This document shows positions 42,801 through 56,800 of a stretch of 64,000 nucleotides of DNA, one piece after another. Within the stretch, counting starts at the first letter, position 1, and every line of letters begins with the position of its first letter. This stretch comes from Hippasteria phrygiana (lineage: Eukaryota; Echinodermata; Asteroidea; Valvatida; Goniasteridae): positions 255,501 through 319,500 of the forward strand of contig JAZGUH010000756.1 in the NCBI GenBank assembly GCA_037893225.1. Direction: 5' to 3'. The notes beneath the pieces were generated by a model, which ran no database searches, was not told where the DNA came from, and saw only the letters and a program-made list of their open reading frames with translations. A program made the position numbers and the translations under genes.

Positions 42801-45440
42801 CGCCGCACAATTACCAACGCTCCTTTCCAAAGTCTGTTATTACTGGAACCCTTTGCTGAGACACCCATATGTGTTTTATTAGAAGTCCTTGCAAGTTTGT
42901 TAATGGATGATTTTGAGAAGAAAGTATTCCAATCTGTAGATCAAATAGTGTCTTCTGTTAGACTAGGCATTTGTTTTCTGTTTTCTTTCAGTACCTCGTA
43001 GAGCAATATCCTATCAGGTTAGCATAGGGAAAAAATGGAAGGTTGGGTTAAATTGCCTCTTAACTTCAACACCACAAGACAAGTAGATGGTACCCTAGGG
43101 CACTCGGCATGCCAGAAAGCAGACACCAACTGGTAATTTCAGTCAAGTCTTCCGTTACATAAATTCTAGAAGAAAGGGGAACCTTAAACTAGTGACACTG
43201 GAGAATGGACAACAGTAACTTCAACTCCTCAAGCAGGTTCTGAAGTCCAAGGGATTCAAGAGAATATGAAATGGTCAAAATGATGTAATACCATGAGCCA
43301 AGACAACAACATGACTACTGGTGCACTTGTCAACGGGTATCCCATGCTACATGTATATTTCCATCCAAGCACTAGAATTGGCAAGAAAGACGGTTATGGC
43401 AGGAGCTAGTCAATAACTTGAAGAAAGCTTTACAGATTCCAGATTACAGTAAGATTTCATCCTTGGCACAAAAGGTCAGCACTCACAACTTCAAAACTAC
43501 CTTTGGCAGCAGATCAACAGTCGGCAGACTTCAGCTTACCAAAAGAGAATTCAATGAATGAGATGACAACAAAAGACATAATCATCTGAGCCACACCAAT
43601 CTACAGTCCTTCAATGAAAGAGTCGTCAAGCTCAGCCTATGCCATCTGTCCAAAACTAAAAGCAGAGTACTTTCATTTGGTCTGAACTTCAGTGTGCAAC
43701 CAATAAGTTACCTATTAAAGAAAGTATTTAATGCTTCAAGCGGGCAATCAAGAGGATAAAAAAAGGAGACGGCTTCCAAGCCCAGCAAGTACTCCAATCT
43801 GCAGAGCACTTGAATCCAAGATCACAAAAGGAAATCACCAATCCTGGAAAGCCCTTATTCAAGACTGGCGAATTTAATATCCTCATAATGCTGACTATTA
43901 TGAAATTTGGAGAGTACACACGACAGACTCGGGACATCCTAAACATCAAGAGATACTGCAAATACCACAAGAACACCATCCAAGCCATCAAGAGAACAGT
44001 CAGCAGTTTGAAATTGATCATTTCGCCGCACAATTACCAACGCTCCTTTCCAAAGTCTGTTATTACTGGAACCCTTTGCTGAGACACCCATATGTGTTTT
44101 ATTAGAAGTCCTTGCAAGTTTGTTAATGGATGATTTTGAGAAGAAAGTATTCCAATCTGTAGATCAAATGGTGTCTTCTGTTAGACTAGGCATTTCTTTT
44201 CTGTTTTCTTTCAGTACCTCGCAGAGCAATATCCTATCAGGTTAGCATAGGGAAAAAAATTGAAGGTTGGGTTAAATTGCCTCTTAACTTCAACACCACA
44301 AGACAAGTAGATGGTACCCTAGGGTACTCGGCATGCCAGAAAGCAGACACCAACTGGTAATTTCAGTCAAGTCTTCCGTTACGTAAATTCTAGAAGAAAG
44401 GGGAACCTTAAACTAGTGACACTGGAGAATGGACAACAGTAACTTCAACTCCTCAAGCAGGTTCTGAAGTCCAAGGGATTCAAGAGAATATGAAATGGTC
44501 AAAATGATGTAATACCATGAGCCAAGACAACAACATGACTACTGGTGCACTTGTCAACGGGTATCCCATGCTACATGTATATTTCCATCCAAGCACTGGA
44601 ATTGGCAAGAAAGACGGTTATGGCAGGAGCTAGTCAATAACTTGAAGAAAGCTTTACAGATTCCAGATTACAGTAAGATTTCATCCTTGGCACAAAAGGT
44701 CAGCATTCACAACTTCAAAACTACCTTTGGCAGCAGATCAACAGTCGGCAGACTTCAGCTTACTAAAAGAGAATTCAATGAATGAGATGACAACAAAAGA
44801 CATAATCATCTGAGCCACGCCAATCTACAGTCCTTCAATGAAAGAGTCGTCAAGCTCAGCCTATGCCATCTGTCCAAAACTAAAAGCAGAGTACTTTCAT
44901 TTGGTCTGAACTTCAGTGTGCAACCAATAAGTTACCTATTAAAGAAAGTATTTAATGCTTCAAGCGGGCAATCAAGAGGATAAAAAAAGGAGATGGCTTC
45001 CAAGCCCAGCAAGTACTCCAATCTGCAGAGCACTTGAATCCAAGATCACAAAAGGAAATCACCAATCCTGGAAATAAAACCCTTATTCAAGACAGGCGAA
45101 TTTAATATCCTCATAATGCTGACTATTATGGAATTTGGAGAGTACACACGACAGACTCAGGACATCCTAAACATCAAGAGATACTGCAAATAACACAAGA
45201 ACACCATCCCAGCCATCAAGAAAAAAGTCAGCAGTTTGAAATTGATCATTTCGCCGCACAATTACCAACGCTCCTTTCCAAAGTCTGTTATTACTGGAAC
45301 CCTTTGCTGAGACACCCATATGTGTTTTATTAGAAGTCCTTGCAAGTTTGTTAATGGATGATTTTGAGAAGAAAGTATTCCAATCTGTAGATCAAATGGT
45401 GTCTTCTGTTAGACTAGGCATTTCTTTTCTGTTTTCTTTC

Positions 45441-47867
45441 AGTACCTCGTAGAGCAATATCCTATCAGGTTAGCATAGGGAAAAAAATGGAAGGTTGGGT
45501 TAAATTGCCTCTTAACTTCAACACCACAAGACAAGTAGATGGTACCCTAGGGCACTCGGCATGCCAGAAAGCAGACACCAACTGGTAATTTCAGTCAAGT
45601 CTTCCGTTACGTAAATTCTAGAAGAAAGGGGAACCTTAAACTAGTGACACTGGAGAATGGACAACAGTAACTTCAACTCCTCAAGCAGGTTCTGAAGTCC
45701 AAGGGATTCTAGAGAATATGAAATGGTCAAAATGATGTAATACCATGAGCCAAGACAACAACATGACTACTGGTGCACTTGTCAACGGGTATCCCATGCT
45801 ACATGTATATTTCCATCCAAGCACTAGAATTGGCAAGAAAGACGGTTATGGCAGGAGCTAGTCAATAACTTCAAGAAAGCTTTACAGATTCCAGATTACA
45901 GTAAGATTTCATCCTTGGCACAAAAGGTCAGCACTCACAACTTCAAAACTACCTTTGGCAGCAGATCAACAGTCGGCAGACTTCAGCTTACCAAAAGAGA
46001 ATTCAATGAATGAGATGACAACAAAAGACATAATCATCTGAGCCACACCAATCTACAGTCCTTCAATGAAAGAGTCGTCAAGCTCAGCCTATGCCATCTG
46101 TCCAAAACTAAAAGCAGAGTACTTTCATTTGGTCTGAACTTCAGTGTGCAACCAATAAGTTACCTATTAAAGAAAGTATTTAATGCTTCAAGCGGGCAAT
46201 CAAGAGGATAAAAAAAGGAGATGGCTTCCAAGCCCAGCAAGTACTCCAATCTGCAGAGCACTTGAATCCAAGATCACAAAAGGAAATCACCAATCCTGGA
46301 AATAAAACCCTTATTCAAGACAGGCGAATTTAATATCCTCATAATGCTGACTATTATGGAATTTGGAGAGTACACACGACAGACTCAGGACATCCTAAAC
46401 ATCAAGAGATACTGCAAATAACACAAGAACACCATCCCAGCCATCAAGAAAAAAGTCAGCAGTTTGAAATTGATCATTTCGCCGCACAATTACCAACGCT
46501 CCTTTCCAAAGTCTGTTATTACTGGAACCCTTTGCTGAGACACCCATATGTGTTTTATTAGAAGTCCTTGCAAGTTTGTTAATGGATGATTTTGAGAAGA
46601 AAGTATTCCAATCTGTAGATCAAATGGTGTCTTCTGTTAGACTAGGCATTTCTTTTCTGTTTTCTTTCAGTACCTCGTAGAGCAATATCCTATCAGGTTA
46701 GCATAGGGAAAAAAATGGAAGGTTGGGTTAAATTGCCTCTTAACTTCAACACCACAAGACAAGTAGATGGTACCCTAGGGCACTCGGCATGCCAGAAAGC
46801 AGACACCAACTGGTAATTTCAGTCAAGTCTTCCGTTACGTAAATTCTAGAAGAAAGGGGAACCTTAAACTAGTGACACTGGAGAATGGACAACAGTAACT
46901 TCAACTCCTCAAGCAGGTTCTGAAGTCCAAGGGATTCTAGAGAATATGAAATGGTCAAAATGATGTAATACCATGAGCCAAGACAACAACATGACTACTG
47001 GTGCACTTGTCAACGGGTATCCCATGCTACATGTATATTTCCATCCAAGCACTAGAATTGGCAAGAAAGACGGTTATGGCAGGAGCTAGTCAATAACTTC
47101 AAGAAAGCTTTACAGATTCCAGATTACAGTAAGATTTCATCCTTGGCACAAAAGGTCAGCACTCACAACTTCAAAACTACCTTTGGCAGCAGATCAACAG
47201 TCGGCAGACTTCAGCTTACCAAAAGAGAATTCAATGAATGAGATGACAACAAAAGACATAATCATCTGAGCCACACCAATCTACAGTCCTTCAATGAAAG
47301 AGTCGTCAAGCTCAGCCTATGCCATCTGTCCAAAACTAAAAGTTCAGTGTGCAACCAATAAGTTACCTATTAAAGAAAGTATTTAATGCTTCAAGCGGGC
47401 AATCAAGAGGATAAAAAAAGGAGACGGCTTCCAAGCCCAGCAAGTACTCCAATCTGCAGAGCACTTGAATCCAAGATCACAAAAGGAAATCACCAATCCT
47501 GGAAAGCCCTTATTCAAGACTGGCGAATTTAATATCCTCATAATGCTGACTATTATGGAATTTGGAGAGTACACACGACAGACTCGGGACATCCTAAACA
47601 TCAAGAGATACTGCAAATACCACAAGAACACCATCCAAGCCATCAAGAGAACAGTCAGCAGTTTGAAATTGATCATTTCGCCGCACAATTACCAACGCTC
47701 CTTTCCAAAGTCTGTTATTACTGGAACCCTTTGCTGAGACACCCATATGTGTTTTATTAGAAGTCCTTGCAAGTTTGTTAATGGATGATTTTGAGAAGAA
47801 AGTATTCCAATCTGTAGATCAAATGGTGTCTTCTGTTAGACTAGGCATTTCTTTTCTGTTTTCTTTC
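45441..47867 (+). repeat. Unit with in-frame stop and its tandem twin; then 25-bp deletion
   Basis: The monomers around 45065 and 46295 share private variants (GGAAATAAAACCC, and AAATAACACAAG, which puts a stop in the sense frame, and CATCCCAGCC), so one arose by duplication of the other. At 47341 a 25-bp deletion joins ACTAAAAG to TTCAGTGTG. The same deletion junction occurs at about 61976. Confidence 0.85.
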
Positions 47868-50800
47868 AGTACCTCGTAGAGCAATATCCTATCAGGTTAG
47901 CATAGGGAAAAAAATGGAAGGTTGGGTTAAATTGCCTCTTAACTTCAACACCACAAGACAAGTAGATGGTACCCTAGGGTACTCGGCATGCCAGAAAGCA
48001 GACACCAACTGGTAATTTCAGTCAAGTCTTCCGTTACGTAAATTCTAGAAGAAAGGGGAACCTTAAACTAGTGACACTGGAGAATGGACAACAGTAACTT
48101 CAACTCCTCAAGCAGGTTCTGAAGTCCAAGGGATTCAAGAGAATATGAAATGGTCAAAATGATGTAATACCATGAGCCAAGACAACAACATGACTACTGG
48201 TGCACTTGTCAACGGGTATCCCATGCTACATGTATATTTCCATCCAAGCACTGGAATTGGCAAGAAAGACGGTTATGGCAGGAGCTAGTCAATAACTTCA
48301 AGAAAGCTTTACAGATTCCAGATTACAGTAAGATTTCATCCTTGGCACAAAAGGTCAGCACTCACAACTTCAAAACTACCTTTGGCAGCAGATCAACAGT
48401 CGGCAGACTTCAGCTTACCAAAAGAGAATTCAATGAATGAGATGACAACAAAAGACAACCATCCGAGCCACACCAATCTACAGTCCTTCAATGAAAGAGT
48501 CGTCAAGCTCAGCCTATGCCATCTGTCCAAAACTAAAAGCAGAGTACTTTCATTTGGTCTGAACTTCAGTGTGCAACCAATAAGTTACCTATTAAAGAAA
48601 GTATTTAATGCTTCAAGCGGGCAATCAAGAGGATAAAAAGAGGAGATGGGTTCCAAGCCCAGTAAGTACTCCAATCTGCAGAGCACTTGAATCCAAGATC
48701 ACAAAAGGAAATCACCAATCCTGGAAAGCCCTTATTCAAGACTGGCGAATTTAATATCCTCATAATGCTGACTATTATGGAATTTGGAGAGTACACACGA
48801 CAGACTCGGGACATCCTAAACATCAAGAGATACTGCAAATACCACAAGAACACCATCCAAGCCATCAAGAGAACAGTCAGCAGTTTGAAATTGATCATTT
48901 CGCCGCACAATTACCAACGCTCCTTTCCAAAGTCTGTTATGACTGGAACCCTTTGCTGAGACACCCATATGTGTTTTATTAGAAGTCCTTGCAAGTTTGT
49001 TAATGGATGATTTTGAGAAGAAAGTATTCCAATCTGTAGATCAAATAGTGTCTTCTGTTAGACTAGGCATTTGTTTTCTGTTTTCTTTCAGTACCTCGTA
49101 GAGCAATATCCTATCAGGTTAGCATAGGGAAAAAATGGAAGGTTGGGTTAAATTGCCTCTTAACTTCAACACCACAAGACAAGTAGATGGTACCCTAGGG
49201 CACTCGGCATGCCAGAAAGCAGACACCAACTGGTAATTTCAGTCAAGTCTTCCGTTACGTAAATTCTAGAAGAAAGGGGAACCTTAAACTAGTGACACTG
49301 GAGAATGGACAACAGTAACTTCAACTCCTCAAGCAGGTTCTGAAGTCCAAGGGATTCTAGAGAATATGAAATGGTCAAAATGATGTAATACCATGAGCCA
49401 AGACAACAACATGACTACTGGTGCACTTGTCAACGGGTATCCCATGCTACATGTATATTTCCATCCAAGCACTAGAATTGGCAAGAAAGACGGTTATGGC
49501 AGGAGCTAGTCAATAACTTGAAGAAAGCTTTACAGATTCCAGATTACAGTAAGATTTCATCCTTGGCACAAAAGGTCAGCACTCACAACTTCAAAACTAC
49601 CTTTGGCAGCAGATCAACAGTCGGCAGACTTCAGCTTACCAAAAGAGAATTCAATGAATGAGATGACAACAAAAGACATAATCATCTGAGCCACACCAAT
49701 CTACAGTCCTTCAATGAAAGAGTCGTCAAGCTCAGCCTATGCCATCTGTCCAAAACTAAAAGCAGAGTACTTTCATTTGGTCTGAACTTCAGTGTGCAAC
49801 CAATAAGTTACCTATTAAAGAAAGTATTTAATGCTTCAAGCGGGCAATCAAGAGGATAAAAAAAGGAGACGGCTTCCAAGCCCAGCAAGTACTCCAATCT
49901 GCAGAGCACTTGAATCCAAGATCACAAAAGGAAATCACCAATCCTGGAAAGCCCTTATTCAAGACTGGCGAATTTAATATCCTCATAATGCTGACTATTA
50001 TGGAATTTGGAGAGTACACACGACAGACTCGGGACATCCTAAACATCAAGAGATACTGCAAATACCACAAGAACACCATCCAAGCCATCAAGAGAACAGT
50101 CAGCAGTTTGAAATTGATCATTTCGCCGCACAATTACCAACGCTCCTTTCCAAAGTCTGTTATTACTGGAACCCTTTGCTGAGACACCCATATGTGTTTT
50201 ATTAGAAGTCCTTGCAAGTTTGTTAATGGATGATTTTGAGAAGAAAGTATTCCAATCTGTAGATCAAATGGTGTCTTCTGTTAGACTAGGCATTTCTTTT
50301 CTGTTTTCTTTCAGTACCTCGTAGAGCAATATCCTATCAGGTTAGCATAGGGAAAAAATGGAAGGTTGGGTTAAATTGCCTCTTAACTTCAACACCACAA
50401 GACAAGTAGATGGTACCCTAGGGCACTCGACATGCCAGAAAGCAGACACCAACTGGTAATTTCAGTCAAGTCTTCCGTTACGTAAATTCTAGAAGAAAGG
50501 GGAACCTTAAACTAGTGACACTGGAGAATGGACAACAGTAACTTCAACTCCTCAAGCAGGTTCTGAAGTCCAAGGGATTCAAGAGAATATGAAATGGTCA
50601 AAATGATGTAATACCATGAGCCAAGACAACAACATGACTACTGGTGCACTTGTCAACGGGTATCCCATGCTACATGTATATTTCCATCCAAGCACTGGAA
50701 TTGGCAAGAAAGACGGTTATGGCAGGAGCTAGTCAATAACTTCAAGAAAGCTTTACAGATTCCAGATTACAGTAAGATTTCATCCTTGGCACAAAAGGTC

Positions 50801-53800
50801 AGCACTCACAACTTCAAAACTACCTTTGGCAGCAGATCAACAGTCGGCAGACTTCAGCTTACCAAAAGAGAATTCAATGAATGAGATGACAACAAAAGAC
50901 ATAATCATCTGAGCCACACCAATCTACAGTCCTTCAATGAAAGAGTCGTCAAGCTCAGCCTATGCCATCTGTCCAAAACTAAAAGCAGAGTACTTTCATT
51001 TGGTCTGAACTTCAGTGTGCAACCAATAAGTTACCTATTAAAGAAAGTATTTAATGCTTCAAGCGGGCAATCAAGAGGATAAAAAAAGGAGACGGCTTCC
51101 AAGCCCAGCAAGTACTCCAATCTGCAGAGCACTTGAATCCAAGATCACAAAAGGAAATCACCAATCCTGGAAAGCCCTTATTCAAGACTGGCGAATTTAA
51201 TATCCTCATAATGCTGACTATTATGGAATTTGGAGAGTACACACGACAGACTCGGGACATCCTAAACATCAAGAGATACTGCAAATACCACAAGAACACC
51301 ATCCAAGCCATCAAGAGAACAGTCAGCAGTTTGAAATTGATCATTTCGCCGCACAATTACCAACGCTCCTTTCCAAAGTCTGTTATTACTGGAACCCTTT
51401 GCTGAGACACCCATATGTGTTTTATTAGAAGTCCTTGCAAGTTTGTTAATGGATGATTTTGAGAAGAAAGTATTCCAATCTGTAGATCAAATGGTGTCTT
51501 CTGTTAGACTAGGCATTTCTTTTCTGTTTTCTTTCAGTACCTCGTAGAGCAATATCCTATCAGGTTAGCATAGGGAAAAAATGGAAGGTTGGGTTAAATT
51601 GCCTCTTAACTTCAACACCACAAGACAAGTAGATGGTACCCTAGGGCACTCGACATGCCAGAAAGCAGACACCAACTGGTAATTTCAGTCAAGTCTTCCG
51701 TTACGTAAATTCTAGAAGAAAGGGGAACCTTAAACTAGTGACACTGGAGAATGGACAACAGTAACTTCAACTCCTCAAGCAGGTTCTGAAGTCCAAGGGA
51801 TTCAAGAGAATATGAAATGGTCAAAATGATGTAATACCATGAGCCAAGACAACAACATGACTACTGGTGCACTTGTCAACGGGTATCCCATGCTACATGT
51901 ATATTTCCATCCAAGCACTGGAATTGGCAAGAAAGACGGTTATGGCAGGAGCTAGTCAATAACTTCAAGAAAGCTTTACAGATTCCAGATTACAGTAAGA
52001 TTTCATCCTTGGCACAAAAGGTCAGCACTCACAACTTCAAAACTACCTTTGGCAGCAGATCAACAGTCGGCAGACTTCAGCTTACCAAAAGAGAATTCAA
52101 TGAATGAGATGACAACAAAAGACATAATCATCTGAGCCACACCAATCTACAGTCCTTCAATGAAAGAGTCGTCAAGCTCAGCCTATGCCATCTGTCCAAA
52201 ACTAAAAGCAGAGTACTTTCATTTGGTCTGAACTTCAGTGTGCAACCAATAAGTTACCTATTAAAGAAAGTATTTAATGCTTCAAGCGGGCAATCAAGAG
52301 GATAAAAAGAGGAGATGGGTTCCAAGCCCAGCAAGTACTCCAATCTGCAGAGCACTTGAATCCAAGATCACAAAAGGAAATCACCAATCCTGGAAAGCCC
52401 TTATTCAAGACTGGCGAATTTAATATCCTCATAATGCTGACTATTATGGAATTTGGAGAGTACACACGACAGACTCGGGACATCCTAAACATCAAGAGAT
52501 ACTGCAAATACCACAAGAACACCATCCAAGCCATCAAGAGAACAGTCAGCAGTTTGAAATTGATCATTTCGCCGCACAATTACCAACGCTCCTTTCCAAA
52601 GTCTGTTATTACTGGAACCCTTTGCTGAGACACCCATATGTGTTTTATTAGAAGTCCTTGCAAGTTTGTTAATGGATGATTTTGAGAAGAAAGTATTCCA
52701 ATCTGTAGATCAAATGGTGTCTTCTGTTAGACTAGGCATTTCTTTTCTGTTTTCTTTCAGTACCTCGTAGAGCAATATCCTATCAGGTTAGCATAGGGAA
52801 AAAAATGGAAGGTTGGGTTAAATTGCCTCTTAACTTCAACACCACAAGACAAGTAGATGGTACCCTAGGGTACTCGGCATGCCAGAAAGCAGACACCAAC
52901 TGGTAATTTCAGTCAAGTCTTCCGTTACGTAAATTCTAGAAGAAAGGGGAACCTTAAACTAGTGACACTGGAGAATGGACAACAGTAACTTCAACTCCTC
53001 AAGCAGGTTCTGAAGTCCAAGGGATTCAAGAGAATATGAAATGGTCAAAATGATGTAATACCATGAGCCAAGACAACAACATGACTACTGGTGCACTTGT
53101 CAACGGGTATCCCATGCTACATGTATATTTCCATCCAAGCACTGGAATTGGCAAGAAAGACGGTTATGGCAGGAGCTAGTCAATAACTTCAAGAAAGCTT
53201 TACAGATTCCAGATTACAGTAAGATTTCATCCTTGGCACAAAAGGTCAGCACTCACAACTTCAAAACTACCTTTGGCAGCAGATCAACAGTCGGCAGACT
53301 TCAGCTTACCAAAAGAGAATTCAATGAATGAGATGACAACAAAAGACAACCATCCGAGCCACACCAATCTACAGTCCTTCAATGAAAGAGTCGTCAAGCT
53401 CAGCCTATGCCATCTGTCCAAAACTAAAAGCAGAGTACTTTCATTTGGTCTGAACTTCAGTGTGCAACCAATAAGTTACCTATTAAAGAAAGTATTTAAT
53501 GCTTCAAGCGGGCAATCAAGAGGATAAAAAGAGGAGATGGGTTCCAAGCCCAGTAAGTACTCCAATCTGCAGAGCACTTGAATCCAAGATCACAAAAGGA
53601 AATCACCAATCCTGGAAAGCCCTTATTCAAGACTGGCGAATTTAATATCCTCATAATGCTGACTATTATGGAATTTGGAGAGTACACACGACAGACTCGG
53701 GACATCCTAAACATCAAGAGATACTGCAAATACCACAAGAACACCATCCAAGCCATCAAGAGAACAGTCAGCAGTTTGAAATTGATCATTTCGCCGCACA

Positions 53801-56800
53801 ATTACCAACGCTCCTTTCCAAAGTCTGTTATGACTGGAACCCTTTGCTGAGACACCCATATGTGTTTTATTAGAAGTCCTTGCAAGTTTGTTAATGGATG
53901 ATTTTGAGAAGAAAGTATTCCAATCTGTAGATCAAATGGTGTCTTCTGTTAGACTAGGCATTTCTTTTCTGTTTTCTTTCAGTACCTCGTAGAGCAATAT
54001 CCTATCAGGTTAGCATAGGGAAAAAATGGAAGGTTGGGTTAAATTGCCTCTTAACTTCAACACCACAAGACAAGTAGATGGTACCCTAGGGCACTCGACA
54101 TGCCAGAAAGCAGACACCAACTGGTAATTTCAGTCAAGTCTTCCGTTACGTAAATTCTAGAAGAAAGGGGAACCTTAAACTAGTGACACTGGAGAATGGA
54201 CAACAGTAACTTCAACTCCTCAAGCAGGTTCTGAAGTCCAAGGGATTCAAGAGAATATGAAATGGTCAAAATGATGTAATACCATGAGCCAAGACAACAA
54301 CATGACTACTGGTGCACTTGTCAACGGGTATCCCATGCTACATGTATATTTCCATCCAAGCACTGGAATTGGCAAGAAAGACGGTTATGGCAGGAGCTAG
54401 TCAATAACTTCAAGAAAGCTTTACAGATTCCAGATTACAGTAAGATTTCATCCTTGGCACAAAAGGTCAGCACTCACAACTTCAAAACTACCTTTGGCAG
54501 CAGATCAACAGTCGGCAGACTTCAGCTTACCAAAAGAGAATTCAATGAATGAGATGACAACAAAAGACAACCATCCGAGCCACACCAATCTACAGTCCTT
54601 CAATGAAAGAGTCGTCAAGCTCAGCCTATGCCATCTGTCCAAAACTAAAAGCAGAGTACTTTCATTTGGTCTGAACTTCAGTGTGCAACCAATAAGTTAC
54701 CTATTAAAGAAAGTATTTAATGCTTCAAGCGGGCAATCAAGAGGATAAAAAGAGGAGATGGGTTCCAAGCCCAGTAAGTACTCCAATCTGCAGAGCACTT
54801 GAATCCAAGATCACAAAAGGAAATCACCAATCCTGGAAAGCCCTTATTCAAGACTGGCGAATTTAATATCCTCATAATGCTGACTATTATGGAATTTGGA
54901 GAGTACACACGACAGACTCGGGACATCCTAAACATCAAGAGATACTGCAAATACCACAAGAACACCATCCAAGCCATCAAGAGAACAGTCAGCAGTTTGA
55001 AATTGATCATTTCGCCGCACAATTACCAACGCTCCTTTCCAAAGTCTGTTATTACTGGAACCCTTTGCTGAGACACCCATATGTGTTTTATTAGAAGTCC
55101 TTGCAAGTTTGTTAATGGATGATTTTGAGAAGAAAGTATTCCAATCTGTAGATCAAATGGTGTCTTCTGTTAGACTAGGCATTTCTTTTCTGTTTTCTTT
55201 CAGTACCTCGTAGAGCAATATCCTATCAGGTTAGCATAGGGAAAAAATGGAAGGTTGGGTTAAATTGCCTCTTAACTTCAACACCACAAGACAAGTAGAT
55301 GGTACCCTAGGGCACTCGACATGCCAGAAAGCAGACACCAACTGGTAATTTCAGTCAAGTCTTCCGTTACGTAAATTCTAGAAGAAAGGGGAACCTTAAA
55401 CTAGTGACACTGGAGAATGGACAACAGTAACTTCAACTCCTCAAGCAGGTTCTGAAGTCCAAGGGATTCAAGAGAATATGAAATGGTCAAAATGATGTAA
55501 TACCATGAGCCAAGACAACAACATGACTACTGGTGCACTTGTCAACGGGTATCCCATGCTACATGTATATTTCCATCCAAGCACTGGAATTGGCAAGAAA
55601 GACGGTTATGGCAGGAGCTAGTCAATAACTTCAAGAAAGCTTTACAGATTCCAGATTACAGTAAGATTTCATCCTTGGCACAAAAGGTCAGCACTCACAA
55701 CTTCAAAACTACCTTTGGCAGCAGATCAACAGTCGGCAGACTTCAGCTTACCAAAAGAGAATTCAATGAATGAGATGACAACAAAAGACAACCATCCGAG
55801 CCACACCAATCTACAGTCCTTCAATGAAAGAGTCGTCAAGCTCAGCCTATGCCATCTGTCCAAAACTAAAAGCAGAGTACTTTCATTTGGTCTGAACTTC
55901 AGTGTGCAACCAATAAGTTACCTATTAAAGAAAGTATTTAATGCTTCAAGCGGGCAATCAAGAGGATAAAAAGAGGAGATGGGTTCCAAGCCCAGTAAGT
56001 ACTCCAATCTGCAGAGCACTTGAATCCAAGATCACAAAAGGAAATCACCAATCCTGGAAAGCCCTTATTCAAGACTGGCGAATTTAATATCCTCATAATG
56101 CTGACTATTATGGAATTTGGAGAGTACACACGACAGACTCGGGACATCCTAAACATCAAGAGATACTGCAAATACCACAAGAACACCATCCAAGCCATCA
56201 AGAGAACAGTCAGCAGTTTGAAATTGATAATTTCGCCGCACAATTACCAACGCTCCTTTCCAAAGTCTGTTATGACTGGAACCCTTTGCTGAGACACCCA
56301 TATGTGTTTTATTAGAAGTCCTTGCAAGTTTGTTAATGGATGATTTTGAGAAGAAAGTATTCCAATCTGTAGATCAAATAGTGTCTTCTGTTAGACTAGG
56401 CATTTGTTTTCTGTTTTCTTTCAGTACCTCGTAGAGCAATATCCTATCAGGTTAGCATAGGGAAAAAATGGAAGGTTGGGTTAAATTGCCTCTTAACTTC
56501 AACACCACAAGACAAGTAGATGGTACCCTAGGGCACTCGGCATGCCAGAAAGCAGACACCAACTGGTAATTTCAGTCAAGTCTTCCGTTACATAAATTCT
56601 AGAAGAAAGGGGAACCTTAAACTAGTGACACTGGAGAATGGACAACAGTAACTTCAACTCCTCAAGCAGGTTCTGAAGTCCAAGGGATTCTAGAGAATAT
56701 GAAATGGTCAAAATGATGTAATACCATGAGCCAAGACAACAACATGACTACTGGTGCACTTGTCAACGGGTATCCCATGCTACATGTATATTTCCATCCA